Assembly: GCA_025765595.1 (NCBI GenBank)
Contig: JAIVFH010000694.1
Span: 1-10,014 of the forward strand
DNA: 10,014 nucleotides
DNA from: Obelidium mucronatum
Lineage: Eukaryota; Chytridiomycota; Chytridiomycetes; Chytridiales; Chytriomycetaceae
Reading direction: 5' to 3'
Below are positions 1 to 7,663 of this stretch, in pieces (within the stretch, counting starts at the first letter, position 1; each line of letters begins with the position of its first letter). The position numbers were made by a program, and so were the translations under genes. The notes under the pieces were generated by a model. It was not told where the DNA came from and searched no databases. It worked only from the letters and a program-made list of their open reading frames with translations.

Positions 1-939
1 AGGTGAAATGTGCTAGAACCACTCAGGTGCCCTTTTTGCCTGAGCTGCCAACAGAAACAATCCAAACCCAAATAAAAACCAAATCAAACACAACCAAATG
101 CTGCATTCTAATACACTTAACTCAACAGAGGGCTGAAGAAGGTGGCTTTGTAGGGGAATGGGAACAATAGGTTGGCAGAGGCAACCAAACCAACAACAGC
201 ACAGGCTGCTGCTCTCTGCATACTGAGTTAAAGATAAATTGATGTTTGTAAGGCTAGAGTATGGGATGAGAAACAATCAGGAAAAAACAGCTAAAAAACA
301 CGTAAATGTATAGGAAAACACGCATAAACACGCATTCCGCGTAAAAAGCTGAAATTGCAGGGACCTTCTAGTGCCCTGAAGTATTGTGCGGGAACTATCC
401 AAGTCTTTTGCAATTGTGGCAAAACACAAATAAACACACAATTAACTTACGCATTAACACGAATAAACACGCAATTAACTTACGCATTAACACAAATAAA
501 CACAATTAACTTACGCATTAACACAAATAAACACGCAAAACACGTGAAAAACAAAACAGAAATGAAGGCATTTCTCTGGTGCACTCAAATATAGTGCCGG
601 AACAATCTAATTCTGTTGCAAAAGTACAAAACACAAATGGACACACATTACCACATAAAAACACGTAAAAACACGTAAAAATAAAAGGACAGGGACACTC
701 TGGTGAGTTCAAATATATAGACATTGTATATGGTTGGACTGCTGGTTGTCTGAAGAGTTGCATTCTTTTGGCCATTCCTAGAATCACTTTTCAAAATTGG
801 ATGCAAAAGCCATATATTTCCAGAGAAAAGGAAGGGAAATGAGCAGGCCAGCCCAGCAAACCTGTCTCCACCTGGGATCCAATTCGGCCTGCACCAAGCC
901 TTCCAATCCTGTGGGAGTATTGGGACAGGGATACTGATG
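1..939. repeat. Satellite monomer M1 (A/B mosaic, 939 bp)
   Basis: The left two thirds carry type A variants: AACCAAATG at 92, CTAATACAC, CATTCCGCG, TTGCAGGG, and GTGCCGG near 598. The right part carries the type B variant GAAGAGTTGC (G at 756). It has only three 33-base units, like the B copies, and the third unit boundary lacks two bases (AAACACAATT near 500 instead of AAACACGCAATT). That accounts for 939 rather than 941 bases. The first base of the window is a monomer boundary only by my choice of phase. Confidence 0.93.
428..536. repeat. 33-bp minisatellite, M1 block (3 units)
   Basis: The nested unit is 33 bases, built from AAATAAACACGC, AATTAACTTACGC and ATTAACAC in that order. This block is counted from the first AAATAAACAC to the last AAATAAACACGC: three units plus a 12-base terminal partial, less two bases missing near 500. 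Because 33 is a multiple of three, open frames run through the block on both strands. Confidence 0.93.
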
Positions 940-1366
940 AGGTGAAATGTGCTAGAACCACTCAGGTGCCCTTTTTGCCTGAGCTGCCAACAGAAACAAT
1001 CCAAACCCAAATAAAATCCAAATCAAACACAACAAAATGCTGCATTCTAATGCACTTAACTCAACAGAGGGCTGAAGAAGGTGGCTTTGTAGGGGAATGG
1101 GAACAATAGGTTGGCAGAGGCAACCAAACCAACAACAGCACAGGCTGCTGCTCTCTGCATACTGAGTTAAAGATAAATTGATGTTTGTAAGGCTAGAGTA
1201 TGGGATGAGAAACAATCAGGAAAAAACAGCTAGAAAACACGTAAATGTATAGGACAACACGCATAAACACGCATTCCACGTAAAAAGCTGAAATTGCGGG
1301 GACCTTCTAGTGCCCTGAAGTATTGTGCGGGAACTATCCAAGTCTTTTGCAATTGTGGCAAAACAC

Positions 1367-1479
1367 AAATAAACACGCAAATAACTTACGCATTAACACA
1401 AATAAACACGCAATCAACTTACGCATTAACACAAATAAACACGCAATTAACTTACGCATTAACACAAATAACAACACGC
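1367..1479. repeat. 33-bp minisatellite, M2 block (3 units)
   Basis: Three units of B subtype: the first has CGCAAATAACTT and the second CGCAATCAACTT in place of CGCAATTAACTT. The terminal partial unit carries two extra bases (AATAACAACACGC), giving 113 bases. Confidence 0.93.
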
Positions 1480-1579
1480 AAAACACGTGAAAAACAAAAC
1501 AGAAATGAAGGCATTTCTCTGGTGCACTCAAATATAGTGCCAGAACAATCTAATTCTGTTGCAAAAGTACAAAACACAG

Positions 1580-1600
1580 ATGGACAAAAAATAAAAGGAC
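1580..1600. other. 33-base deletion junction unique to M2
   Basis: M2 reads ATGGACAAAAAATAAAAGG, where the other copies have 33 more bases between GGACA and AAAAATAAAAGG (compare M3 2493-2525). The lost part holds the CACATTACCACATA stretch and two of the ACGT/A5 repeats. Only about one base of homology exists at the edges, so end-joining or slippage on the A runs is more likely than long-homology recombination. The match in size to the 33-base unit appears coincidental, since the lost sequence is not a minisatellite unit. Confidence 0.85.
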
Positions 1601-1849
1601 AGGGACACTCTGGTGAGTTCAAATATATAGACATTGTATATGGTTGGACTGCTGGTTGTCTGAAGAGTTGCATTCTTTTGGCCATTCCTAGAATCACTTT
1701 TCAAAATTGGATGCAAAAGCCATATATTTCCAGAGAAAAGGAAGGGAAATGAGCAGGCCAGCCCAGCAAACCTGTCTCCACCTGGGATCCAATTCGGCCT
1801 GCACCAAGCCTTCCAATCCTGTGGGAGTATTGGGACAGGGATACTGATG

Positions 1850-2790
1850 AGGTGAAATGTGCTAGAACCACTCAGGTGCCCTTTTTGCCTGAGCTGCCAA
1901 CAGAAACAATCCAAACCCAAATAAAAACCAAATCAAACACAACAAAATGCTGCATTCTAATGCACTTAACTCAACAGAGGGCTGAAGAAGGTGGCTTTGT
2001 AGGGGAATGGGAACAATAGGTTGGCAGAGGCAACCAAACCAACAACAGCACAGGCTGCTGCTCTCTGCATACTGAGTTAAAGATAAATTGATGTTTGTAA
2101 GGCTAGAGTATGGGATGAGAAACAATCAGGAAAAAACAGCTAGAAAACACGTAAATGTATAGGACAACACGCATAAACACGCATTCCACGTAAAAAGCTG
2201 AAATTGCGGGGACCTTCTAGTGCCCTGAAGTATTGTGCGGGAACTATCCAAGTCTTTTGCAATTGTGGCAAAACACAAATAAACACGCAAATAACTTACG
2301 CATTAACACAAATAAACACGCAATCAACTTACGCATTAACACAAATAAACACGCAATTAACTTACGCATTAACACAAATAAACACGCAAAACACGTGAAA
2401 AACAAAACAGAAATGAAGGCATTTCTCTGGTGCACTCAAATATAGTGCCAGAACAATCTAATTCTGTTGCAAAAGTACAAAACACAAATGGACACACATT
2501 ACCACATAAAAACACGTAAAAACACGTAAAAATAAAAGGACAGGGACACTCTGGTGAGTTCAAATATATAGACATTGTATATGGTTGGACTGCTGGTTGT
2601 CTGAAGAGTTGCATTCTTTTGGCCATTCCTAGAATCACTTTTCAAAATTGGATGCAAAAGCCATATATTTCCAGAGAAAAGGAAGGGAAATGAGCAGGCC
2701 AGCCCAGCAAACCTGTCTCCACCTGGGATCCAATTCGGCCTGCACCAAGCCTTCCAATCCTGTGGGAGTATTGGGACAGGGATACTGATG
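1850..2790. repeat. Satellite monomer M3 (type B, 941 bp)
   Basis: M3 is the intact form of the B subtype, with the same diagnostic bases as M2, three 33-base units, and the downstream A-tract segment that M2 lacks. The first unit reads CACGCAAATAAC, and the second CAATCAAC, as in M2. Both differ from the type A first unit CACACAATTAAC. It has AAAAACC rather than AAAATCC near 1924, so it is not a simple copy of M2 or M4 at that site. Confidence 0.95.
2277..2387. repeat. 33-bp minisatellite, M3 block (3 units)
   Basis: Same B-type unit order as M2 but without its indel. It is 111 bases, exactly three units plus the 12-base terminal partial. Confidence 0.94.
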
Positions 2791-3765
2791 AGGTGAAATG
2801 TGCTAGAACCACTCAGGTGCCCTTTTTGCCTGAGCTGCCAACAGAAACAATCCAAACCCAAATAAAATCCAAATCAAACACAACAAAATGCTGCATTCTA
2901 ATGCACTTAACTCAACAGAGGGCTGAAGAAGGTGGCTTTGTAGGGGAATGGGAACAATAGGTTGGCAGAGGCAACCAAACCAACAACAGCACAGGCTGCT
3001 GCTCTCTGCATACTGAGTTAAAGATAAATTGATGTTTGTAAGGCTAGAGTATGGGATGAGAAACAATCAGGAAAAAACAGCTAGAAAACATGTAAATGTA
3101 TGGGAAAACACGCATAAACACGCATTCCACGTAAAAAGCTGAAATTGCAGGGACCTTCTAGTGCCCTGAAGTATTGTGCGGGAACTATCCAAGTCTTTTG
3201 CAATTGTGGCAAAACACAAATAAACACACAATTAACTTACGCATTAACACGAATAAACACGCAATTAACTTACGCATTAACACAAATAAACACGCAATTA
3301 ACTTACGCATTAACACAAATAAACACGCAATTAACTTACGCATTAACACAAATAAACACGCAAAACACGTGAAAAACAAAACAGAAATGAAGGCATTTCT
3401 CTGGTGCACTCAAATATAGTGCCGGAACAATCTAATTCTGTTGCAAAAGTACAAAACACAAATGGACACACATTACCACATAAAAACCACGTAAAAACAC
3501 GTAAAAATAAAAGGACAGGGACACTCTGGTGAGTTCAAATATATAGACATTGTATATGGTTGGACTGCTGGTTGTCTGAAGAATTGCATTCTTTTGGCCA
3601 TTCCTAGAATCACTTTTCAAAATTGGATGCAAAAGCCATATATTTCCAGAGAAAAGGAAGGGAAATGAGCAGGCCAGCCCAGCAAACCTGTCTCCACCTG
3701 GGATCCAATTCGGCCTGCACCAAGCCTTCCAATCCTGTGGGAGTATTGGGACAGGGATACTGATG
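2791..3765. repeat. Satellite monomer M4 (B-left/A-right mosaic, 975 bp)
   Basis: The left third has B variants (AACAAAATG, CTAATGCAC, GCTAGAAAAC, CATTCCACG with A at 3129). From TTGCAGGG (A at 3149) onward all markers are type A: CACACAATTAAC, CACGAATAAAC, GTGCCGG, GAAGAATTGC, and four 33-base units. The switch therefore lies between about 3129 and 3149, although GGAAAACAC at 3103 is already A-like. Private changes include ACATG for ACACG at 3089-3093 and TGGG for TAGG at 3101. One extra C in AAAACCACG near 3487 gives 975 bases. Confidence 0.94.
3218..3361. repeat. 33-bp minisatellite, M4 block (4 units)
   Basis: First block in the window with four units (144 bases). It carries the type A first unit (CACACAATTAAC) and the CACGAATAAAC variant at the next boundary, so this part of M4 belongs with the A copies to its right. 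Confidence 0.94.
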
Positions 3766-4739
3766 AGGTGAAATGTGCTAGAACCACTCAGGTGCCCTTT
3801 TTGCCTGAGCTGGCCAACAGAAACAATCCAAACCCAAATAAAAACCAAATCAAACACAACCAAATGCTGCATTCTAATACACTTAACTCAACAGAGGGCT
3901 GAAGAAGGTGGCTTTGTAGGGGAATGGGAACAATAGGTTGGCAGAGGCAACCAAACCAACAACAGCACAGGCTGCTGCTCTCTGCATACTGAGTTAAAGA
4001 TAAATTGATGTTTGTAAGGCTAGAGTATGGGATGAGAAACAATCAGGAAAAAAACAGCTAAAAAACACGTAAATGTATAGGAAAACACGCATAAACACGC
4101 ATTCCGCGTAAAAAGCTGAAATTGCAGGGACCTTCTAGTGCCCTGAAGTATTGTGCGGGAACTATCCAAGTCTTTTGCAATTGTGGCAAAACACAAATAA
4201 ACACACAATTAACTTACGCATTAACACGAATAAACACGCAATTAACTTACGCATTAACACAAATAACACGCAATTAACTTACGCATTAACACAATAAACA
4301 CGCAATTAACTTACGCATTAACACAAATAAACACGCAAAACACGTGAAAAACAAAACAGAAATGAAGGCATTTCTCTGGTGCACTCAAATATAGTGCCGG
4401 AACAATCTAATTCTGTTGCAAAAGTACAAAACACAAATGGACACACATTACCACATAAAAACACGTAAAAACACGTAAAAATAAAAGGACAGGGACACTC
4501 TGGTGAGTTCAAATATATAGACATTGTATATGGTTGGACTGCTGGTTGTCTGAAGAATTGCATTCTTTTGGCCATTCCTAGAATCACTTTTCAAAATTGG
4601 ATGCAAAAGCCATATATTTCCAGAGAAAAGGAAGGGAAATGAGCAGGCCAGCCCAGCAAACCTGTCTCCACCTGGGATCCAATTCGGCCTGCACCAAGCC
4701 TTCCAATCCTGTGGGAGTATTGGGACAGGGATACTGATG
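3766..4739. repeat. Satellite monomer M5 (type A, 974 bp with compensating indels)
   Basis: M5 is the first fully type A copy with four 33-base units. It has an extra G in GAGCTGGCCAAC near 3811 and seven A in CAGG(A)7CAGC near 4047. Two single A losses occur inside the minisatellite (AAATAACACG near 4263 and ACACAATAAAC near 4291). The net length equals M6 only by chance. The single-base nature of these changes makes sequencing error as likely as real variation. Confidence 0.94.
4195..4336. repeat. 33-bp minisatellite, M5 block (4 units, two 1-base losses)
   Basis: Four A-type units totalling 142 bases. Single A losses near 4263 and 4291 break the reading frames that stay open across this block in other copies. 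Confidence 0.92.
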
Positions 4740-5039
4740 AGGTGAAATGTGCTAGAACCACTCAGGTGCCCTTTTTGCCTGAGCTGCCAACAGAAACAAT
4801 CCAAACCCAAATAAAAACCAAATCAAACACAACCAAATGCTGCATTCTAATACACTTAACTCAACAGAGGGCTGAAGAAGGTGGCTTTGTAGGGGAATGG
4901 GAACAATAGGTTGGCAGAGGCAACCAAACCAACAACAGCACAGGCTGCTGCTCTCTGCATACTGAGTTAAAGATAAATTGATGTTTGTAAGGCTAGAGTA
5001 TGGGATGAGAAACAATCAGGAAAAAACAGCTAAAAAACA
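4740..5039. other. CpG-free left segment of the monomer (shown for M6)
   Basis: I find no CG dinucleotide in these 300 bases, while TG and CA are frequent (for example GGTTGGCAGAGGCAACCAAA). The same holds for the first ~300 bases of M1. The segment has mixed composition, with an A/C-rich stretch near 4795-4845 and a purine-rich stretch near 4866-4920. I see no gene in it; minus-strand open frames of 84-90 codons repeat in every copy but have no recognisable motif. Confidence 0.85.
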
Positions 5040-5166
5040 CGTAAATGTATAGGAAAACACGCATAAACACGCATTCCGCGTAAAAAGCTGAAATTGCAGG
5101 GACCTTCTAGTGCCCTGAAGTATTGTGCGGGAACTATCCAAGTCTTTTGCAATTGTGGCAAAACAC

Positions 5167-5310
5167 AAATAAACACACAATTAACTTACGCATTAACACG
5201 AATAAACACGCAATTAACTTACGCATTAACACAAATAAACACGCAATTAACTTACGCATTAACACAAATAAACACGCAATTAACTTACGCATTAACACAA
5301 ATAAACACGC
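5167..5310. repeat. 33-bp minisatellite, M6 block (4 units)
   Basis: Reference four-unit block of 144 bases. CpG sites fall at 5189, 5199, 5209, 5222, 5242, 5255, 5275, 5288 and 5308, an alternating 13/20-base spacing set by the two ACGC words in each unit. Confidence 0.95.
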
Positions 5311-5314
5311 AAAA

Positions 5315-5320
5315 CACGTG
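5315..5320. promoter_or_regulatory. CACGTG palindrome (E-box-like), one per monomer (shown for M6)
   Basis: The six-base palindrome lies just past the minisatellite in AAAACACGTGAAAAAC. It is kept in all ten full monomers: 541-546, 1484-1489, 2392-2397, 3366-3371, 4341-4346, 5315-5320, 6290-6295, 7265-7270, 8240-8245 and 9211-9216. CACGTG is the core site of MYC/MAX, USF and related bHLH factors in animals. The conservation is seen; any binding is inference, and homogenisation alone could explain it. Confidence 0.45.
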
Positions 5321-5430
5321 AAAAACAAAACAGAAATGAAGGCATTTCTCTGGTGCACTCAAATATAGTGCCGGAACAATCTAATTCTGTTGCAAAAGTA
5401 CAAAACACAAATGGACACACATTACCACAT

Positions 5431-5460
5431 AAAAACACGTAAAAACACGTAAAAATAAAA
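5431..5460. other. Phased A-tracts, predicted curved DNA (shown for M6)
   Basis: A5 tracts start at 5431, 5441 and 5451, followed by A4 at 5457. The exact 10-base period is close to one helical turn, which is the known arrangement for intrinsic curvature. Equivalent runs begin at 657, 2508, 4457, 6406, 7381, 8356 and 9329. M4 (3482) has 11-then-10 spacing because of an extra C, and M2 has lost most of the element. Curvature is established behaviour for such phasing, but its role here is unknown. Confidence 0.7.
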
Positions 5461-5713
5461 GGACAGGGACACTCTGGTGAGTTCAAATATATAGACATTG
5501 TATATGGTTGGACTGCTGGTTGTCTGAAGAATTGCATTCTTTTGGCCATTCCTAGAATCACTTTTCAAAATTGGATGCAAAAGCCATATATTTCCAGAGA
5601 AAAGGAAGGGAAATGAGCAGGCCAGCCCAGCAAACCTGTCTCCACCTGGGATCCAATTCGGCCTGCACCAAGCCTTCCAATCCTGTGGGAGTATTGGGAC
5701 AGGGATACTGATG
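5450..5713. other. CpG-poor right segment with BamHI site (shown for M6)
   Basis: This segment has one CpG (5659, in AATTCGGCC) and one GGATCC. A five-base inverted repeat (AGTAT/ATACT, ten-base loop) lies just before the monomer end, too short to call functional. No gene is apparent. The plus strand is A/G-rich around 5590-5615. Confidence 0.8.
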
Positions 5714-6688
5714 AGGTGAAATGTGCTAGAACCACTCAGGTGCCCTTTTTGCCTGAGCTGCCAACAGAAACAATCCAAACCCAAATAAAAACCAAATCAA
5801 ACACAACCAAATGCTGCATTCTAATACACTTAACTCAACAGAGGGCTGAAGAAGGTGGCTTTGTAGGGGAATGGGAACAATAGGTTGGCAGAGGCAACCA
5901 AACCAACAACAGCACAGGCTGCTGCTCTCTGCATACTGAGTTAAAGATAAATTGATGTTTGTAAGGCTAGAGTATGGGATGAGAAACAATCAGGAAAAAA
6001 ACAGCTAAAAAACACGTAAATGTATAGGAAAACACGCATAAACACGCATTCCGCGTAAAAAGCTGAAATTGCAGGGACCTTCTAGTGCCCTGAAGTATTG
6101 TGCGGGAACTATCCAAGTCTTTTGCAATTGTGGCAAAACACAAATAAACACACAATTAACTTACGCATTAACACGAATAAACACGCAATTAACTTACGCA
6201 TTAACACAAATAAACACGCAATTAACTTACGCATTAACACAAATAAACACGCAATTAACTTACGCATTAACACAAATAAACACGCAAAACACGTGAAAAA
6301 CAAAACAGAAATGAAGGCATTTCTCTGGTGCACTCAAATATAGTGCCGGAACAATCTAATTCTGTTGCAAAAGTACAAAACACAAATGGACACACATTAC
6401 CACATAAAAACACGTAAAAACACGTAAAAATAAAAGGACAGGGACACTCTGGTGAGTTCAAATATATAGACATTGTATATGGTTGGACTGCTGGTTGTCT
6501 GAAGAATTGCATTCTTTTGGCCATTCCTAGAATCACTTTTCAAAATTGGATGCAAAAGCCATATATTTCCAGAGAAAAGGAAGGGAAATGAGCAGGCCAG
6601 CCCAGCAAACCTGTCTCCACCTGGGATCCAATTCGGCCTGCACCAAGCCTTCCAATCCTGTGGGAGTATTGGGACAGGGATACTGATG
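5714..6688. repeat. Satellite monomer M7 (type A, 975 bp)
   Basis: By eye this copy differs from M6 only by one extra A in the run after CAGG (5995-6001, seven A instead of six). All type A markers and four intact 33-base units are present. Confidence 0.95.
6142..6285. repeat. 33-bp minisatellite, M7 block (4 units)
   Basis: Four units, 144 bases, apparently identical to the M6 block. Confidence 0.95.
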
Positions 6689-7663
6689 AGGTGAAATGTG
6701 CTAGAACCACTCAGGTGCCCTTTTTGCCTGAGCTGCCAACAGAAACAATCCAAACCCAAATAAAAACCAAATCAAACACAACCAAATGCTGCATTCTAAT
6801 ACACTTAACTCAACAGAGGGCTGAAGAAGGTGGCTTTGTAGGGGAATGGGAACAATAGGTTGGCAGAGGCAACCAAACCAACAACAGCACAGGCTGCTGC
6901 TCTCTGCATACTGAGTTAAAGATAAATTGATGTTTGTAAGGCTAGAGTATGGGATGAGAAACAATCAGGAAAAAACAGCTAAAAAACACGTAAATGTATA
7001 GGAAAAACACGCATAAACACGCATTCCGCGTAAAAAGCTGAAATTGCAGGGACCTTCTAGTGCCCTGAAGTATTGTGCGGGAACTATCCAAGTCTTTTGC
7101 AATTGTGGCAAAACACAAATAAACACACAATTAACTTACACATTAACACGAATAAACACGCAATTAACTTACGCATTAACACGAATAAACACGCAATTAA
7201 CTTACGCATTAACACAAATAAACACGCAATTAACTTACGCATTAACACAAATAAACACGCAAAACACGTGAAAAACAAAACAGAAATGAAGGCATTTCTC
7301 TGGTGCACTCAAATATAGTGCCGGAACAATCTAATTCTGTTGCAAAAGTACAAAACACAAATGGACACACATTACCACATAAAAACACGTAAAAACACGT
7401 AAAAATAAAAGGACAGGGACACTCTGGTGAGTTCAAATATATAGACATTGTATATGGTTGGACTGCTGGTTGTCTGAAGAATTGCATTCTTTTGGCCATT
7501 CCTAGAATCACTTTTCAAAATTGGATGCAAAAGCCATATATTTCCAGAGAAAAGGAAGGGAAATGAGCAGGCCAGCCCAGCAAACCTGTCTCCACCTGGG
7601 ATCCAATTCGGCCTGCACCAAGCCTTCCAATCCTGTGGGAGTATTGGGACAGGGATACTGATG
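6689..7663. repeat. Satellite monomer M8 (type A, 975 bp)
   Basis: M8 is nearly identical to M6. It has one extra A in AGGAAAAACACGC near 7003. Two substitutions lie in the minisatellite: TTACACATT instead of TTACGCATT at about 7140 (a CpG-to-CpA change) and a second CACGAATAAAC at the following unit boundary, where M6 has CACAAATAAAC. The substitutions make M8 distinguishable from its neighbours, so these copies are not all pure assembly duplicates. Confidence 0.95.
7117..7260. repeat. 33-bp minisatellite, M8 block (4 units)
   Basis: Four units, 144 bases. The first unit has TTACACATT (CpG lost at about 7140), and the ACACGAATAAAC boundary variant occurs twice in succession. This suggests a unit was copied within the block, or converted by its neighbour. 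Confidence 0.95.

Larger units (their letters stand above)
940..1849. repeat. Satellite monomer M2 (type B, shortest, 910 bp)
   Basis: M2 carries B variants throughout: AACAAAATG, CTAATGCAC, GCTAGAAAAC, GGACAACAC, CATTCCACG, TTGCGGGG, GTGCCAG and GAAGAGTTGC. It has three 33-base units. Its short length comes from loss of a 33-base segment downstream of the minisatellite (junction near 1585), partly offset by two extra bases in AATAACAACACG near 1470. It shares AAAATCCAAATC with M4, where all other copies have AAAAACCAAATC. An otherwise very similar B copy (M3) follows directly. Confidence 0.95.
5040..5449. other. CpG-rich, ACACG-rich central segment (shown for M6)
   Basis: Nineteen of the 20 CpG of M6 lie here. 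Most are in ACGC, ACGT or ACGA words embedded in A-rich sequence (AAAACACGCATAAACACGC upstream, the 33-base minisatellite in the middle, ACGTAAAAACACGTAAAA downstream). The same ACACG word outside the minisatellite suggests the whole segment grew from a short A-rich/ACACG motif before the 33-base unit was fixed; that origin is inference. Confidence 0.82.
4740..5713. repeat. Satellite monomer M6 (type A reference copy, 974 bp)
   Basis: I use M6 as reference because it shows no obvious indel relative to the majority of type A copies. Its order is: CpG-free segment 4740-5039, CpG-rich A-rich segment 5040-5449 with the 33-base minisatellite at 5167-5310, CACGTG at 5315-5320 and phased A-tracts at 5431-5460, then a mixed segment to 5713 with GGATCC near 5650. 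I count 20 CpG, of which 19 fall inside 5040-5449. Confidence 0.95.

Noticed and set aside
241..345. Telomere-like or simple-sequence repeat from the repeated AAACACG words
   Set aside because: The word recurs irregularly with varying A-run length and is not a uniform short tandem repeat; it does not match TTAGGG or other telomere units on either strand.
428..536. CRISPR-like array (short direct repeats at regular spacing)
   Set aside because: The units are contiguous 33-base repeats without unique spacers, there are only three or four, and no cas-like genes are present.
4448..4810. Minus-strand open frame of 120 codons that recurs in most monomers, with companions of 84-90 codons
   Set aside because: It recurs because the DNA recurs. 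It overlaps other open frames on both strands, is cut or shifted by indels in several copies (M1-M2 deletion, M5, M9, M10), and shows no domain or motif I recognise. Conservation follows the nucleotide repeat, not the protein.
5094..5368. Plus-strand open frames encoding an 11-residue repeat rich in I, N, T, Q, L, Y, A
   Set aside because: The peptide repeat is a translation of the 33-base minisatellite, open in several frames on both strands because 33 is a multiple of three and the unit lacks stops in those frames. There is no start context or flanking domain to support a protein.
5655..5675. Possible CENP-B box around TTCGGCCTGCACC
   Set aside because: The required A and the downstream CGGG of the consensus TTCGNNNNANNCGGG are absent. 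The only shared part is TTCG. I found no match on the minus strand near CCCGCACAATA either.
5693..5712. Hairpin/terminator from AGTAT...ATACT at the monomer end
   Set aside because: The stem is only five base pairs, AT-rich, with a ten-base loop and no T run; expected by chance.
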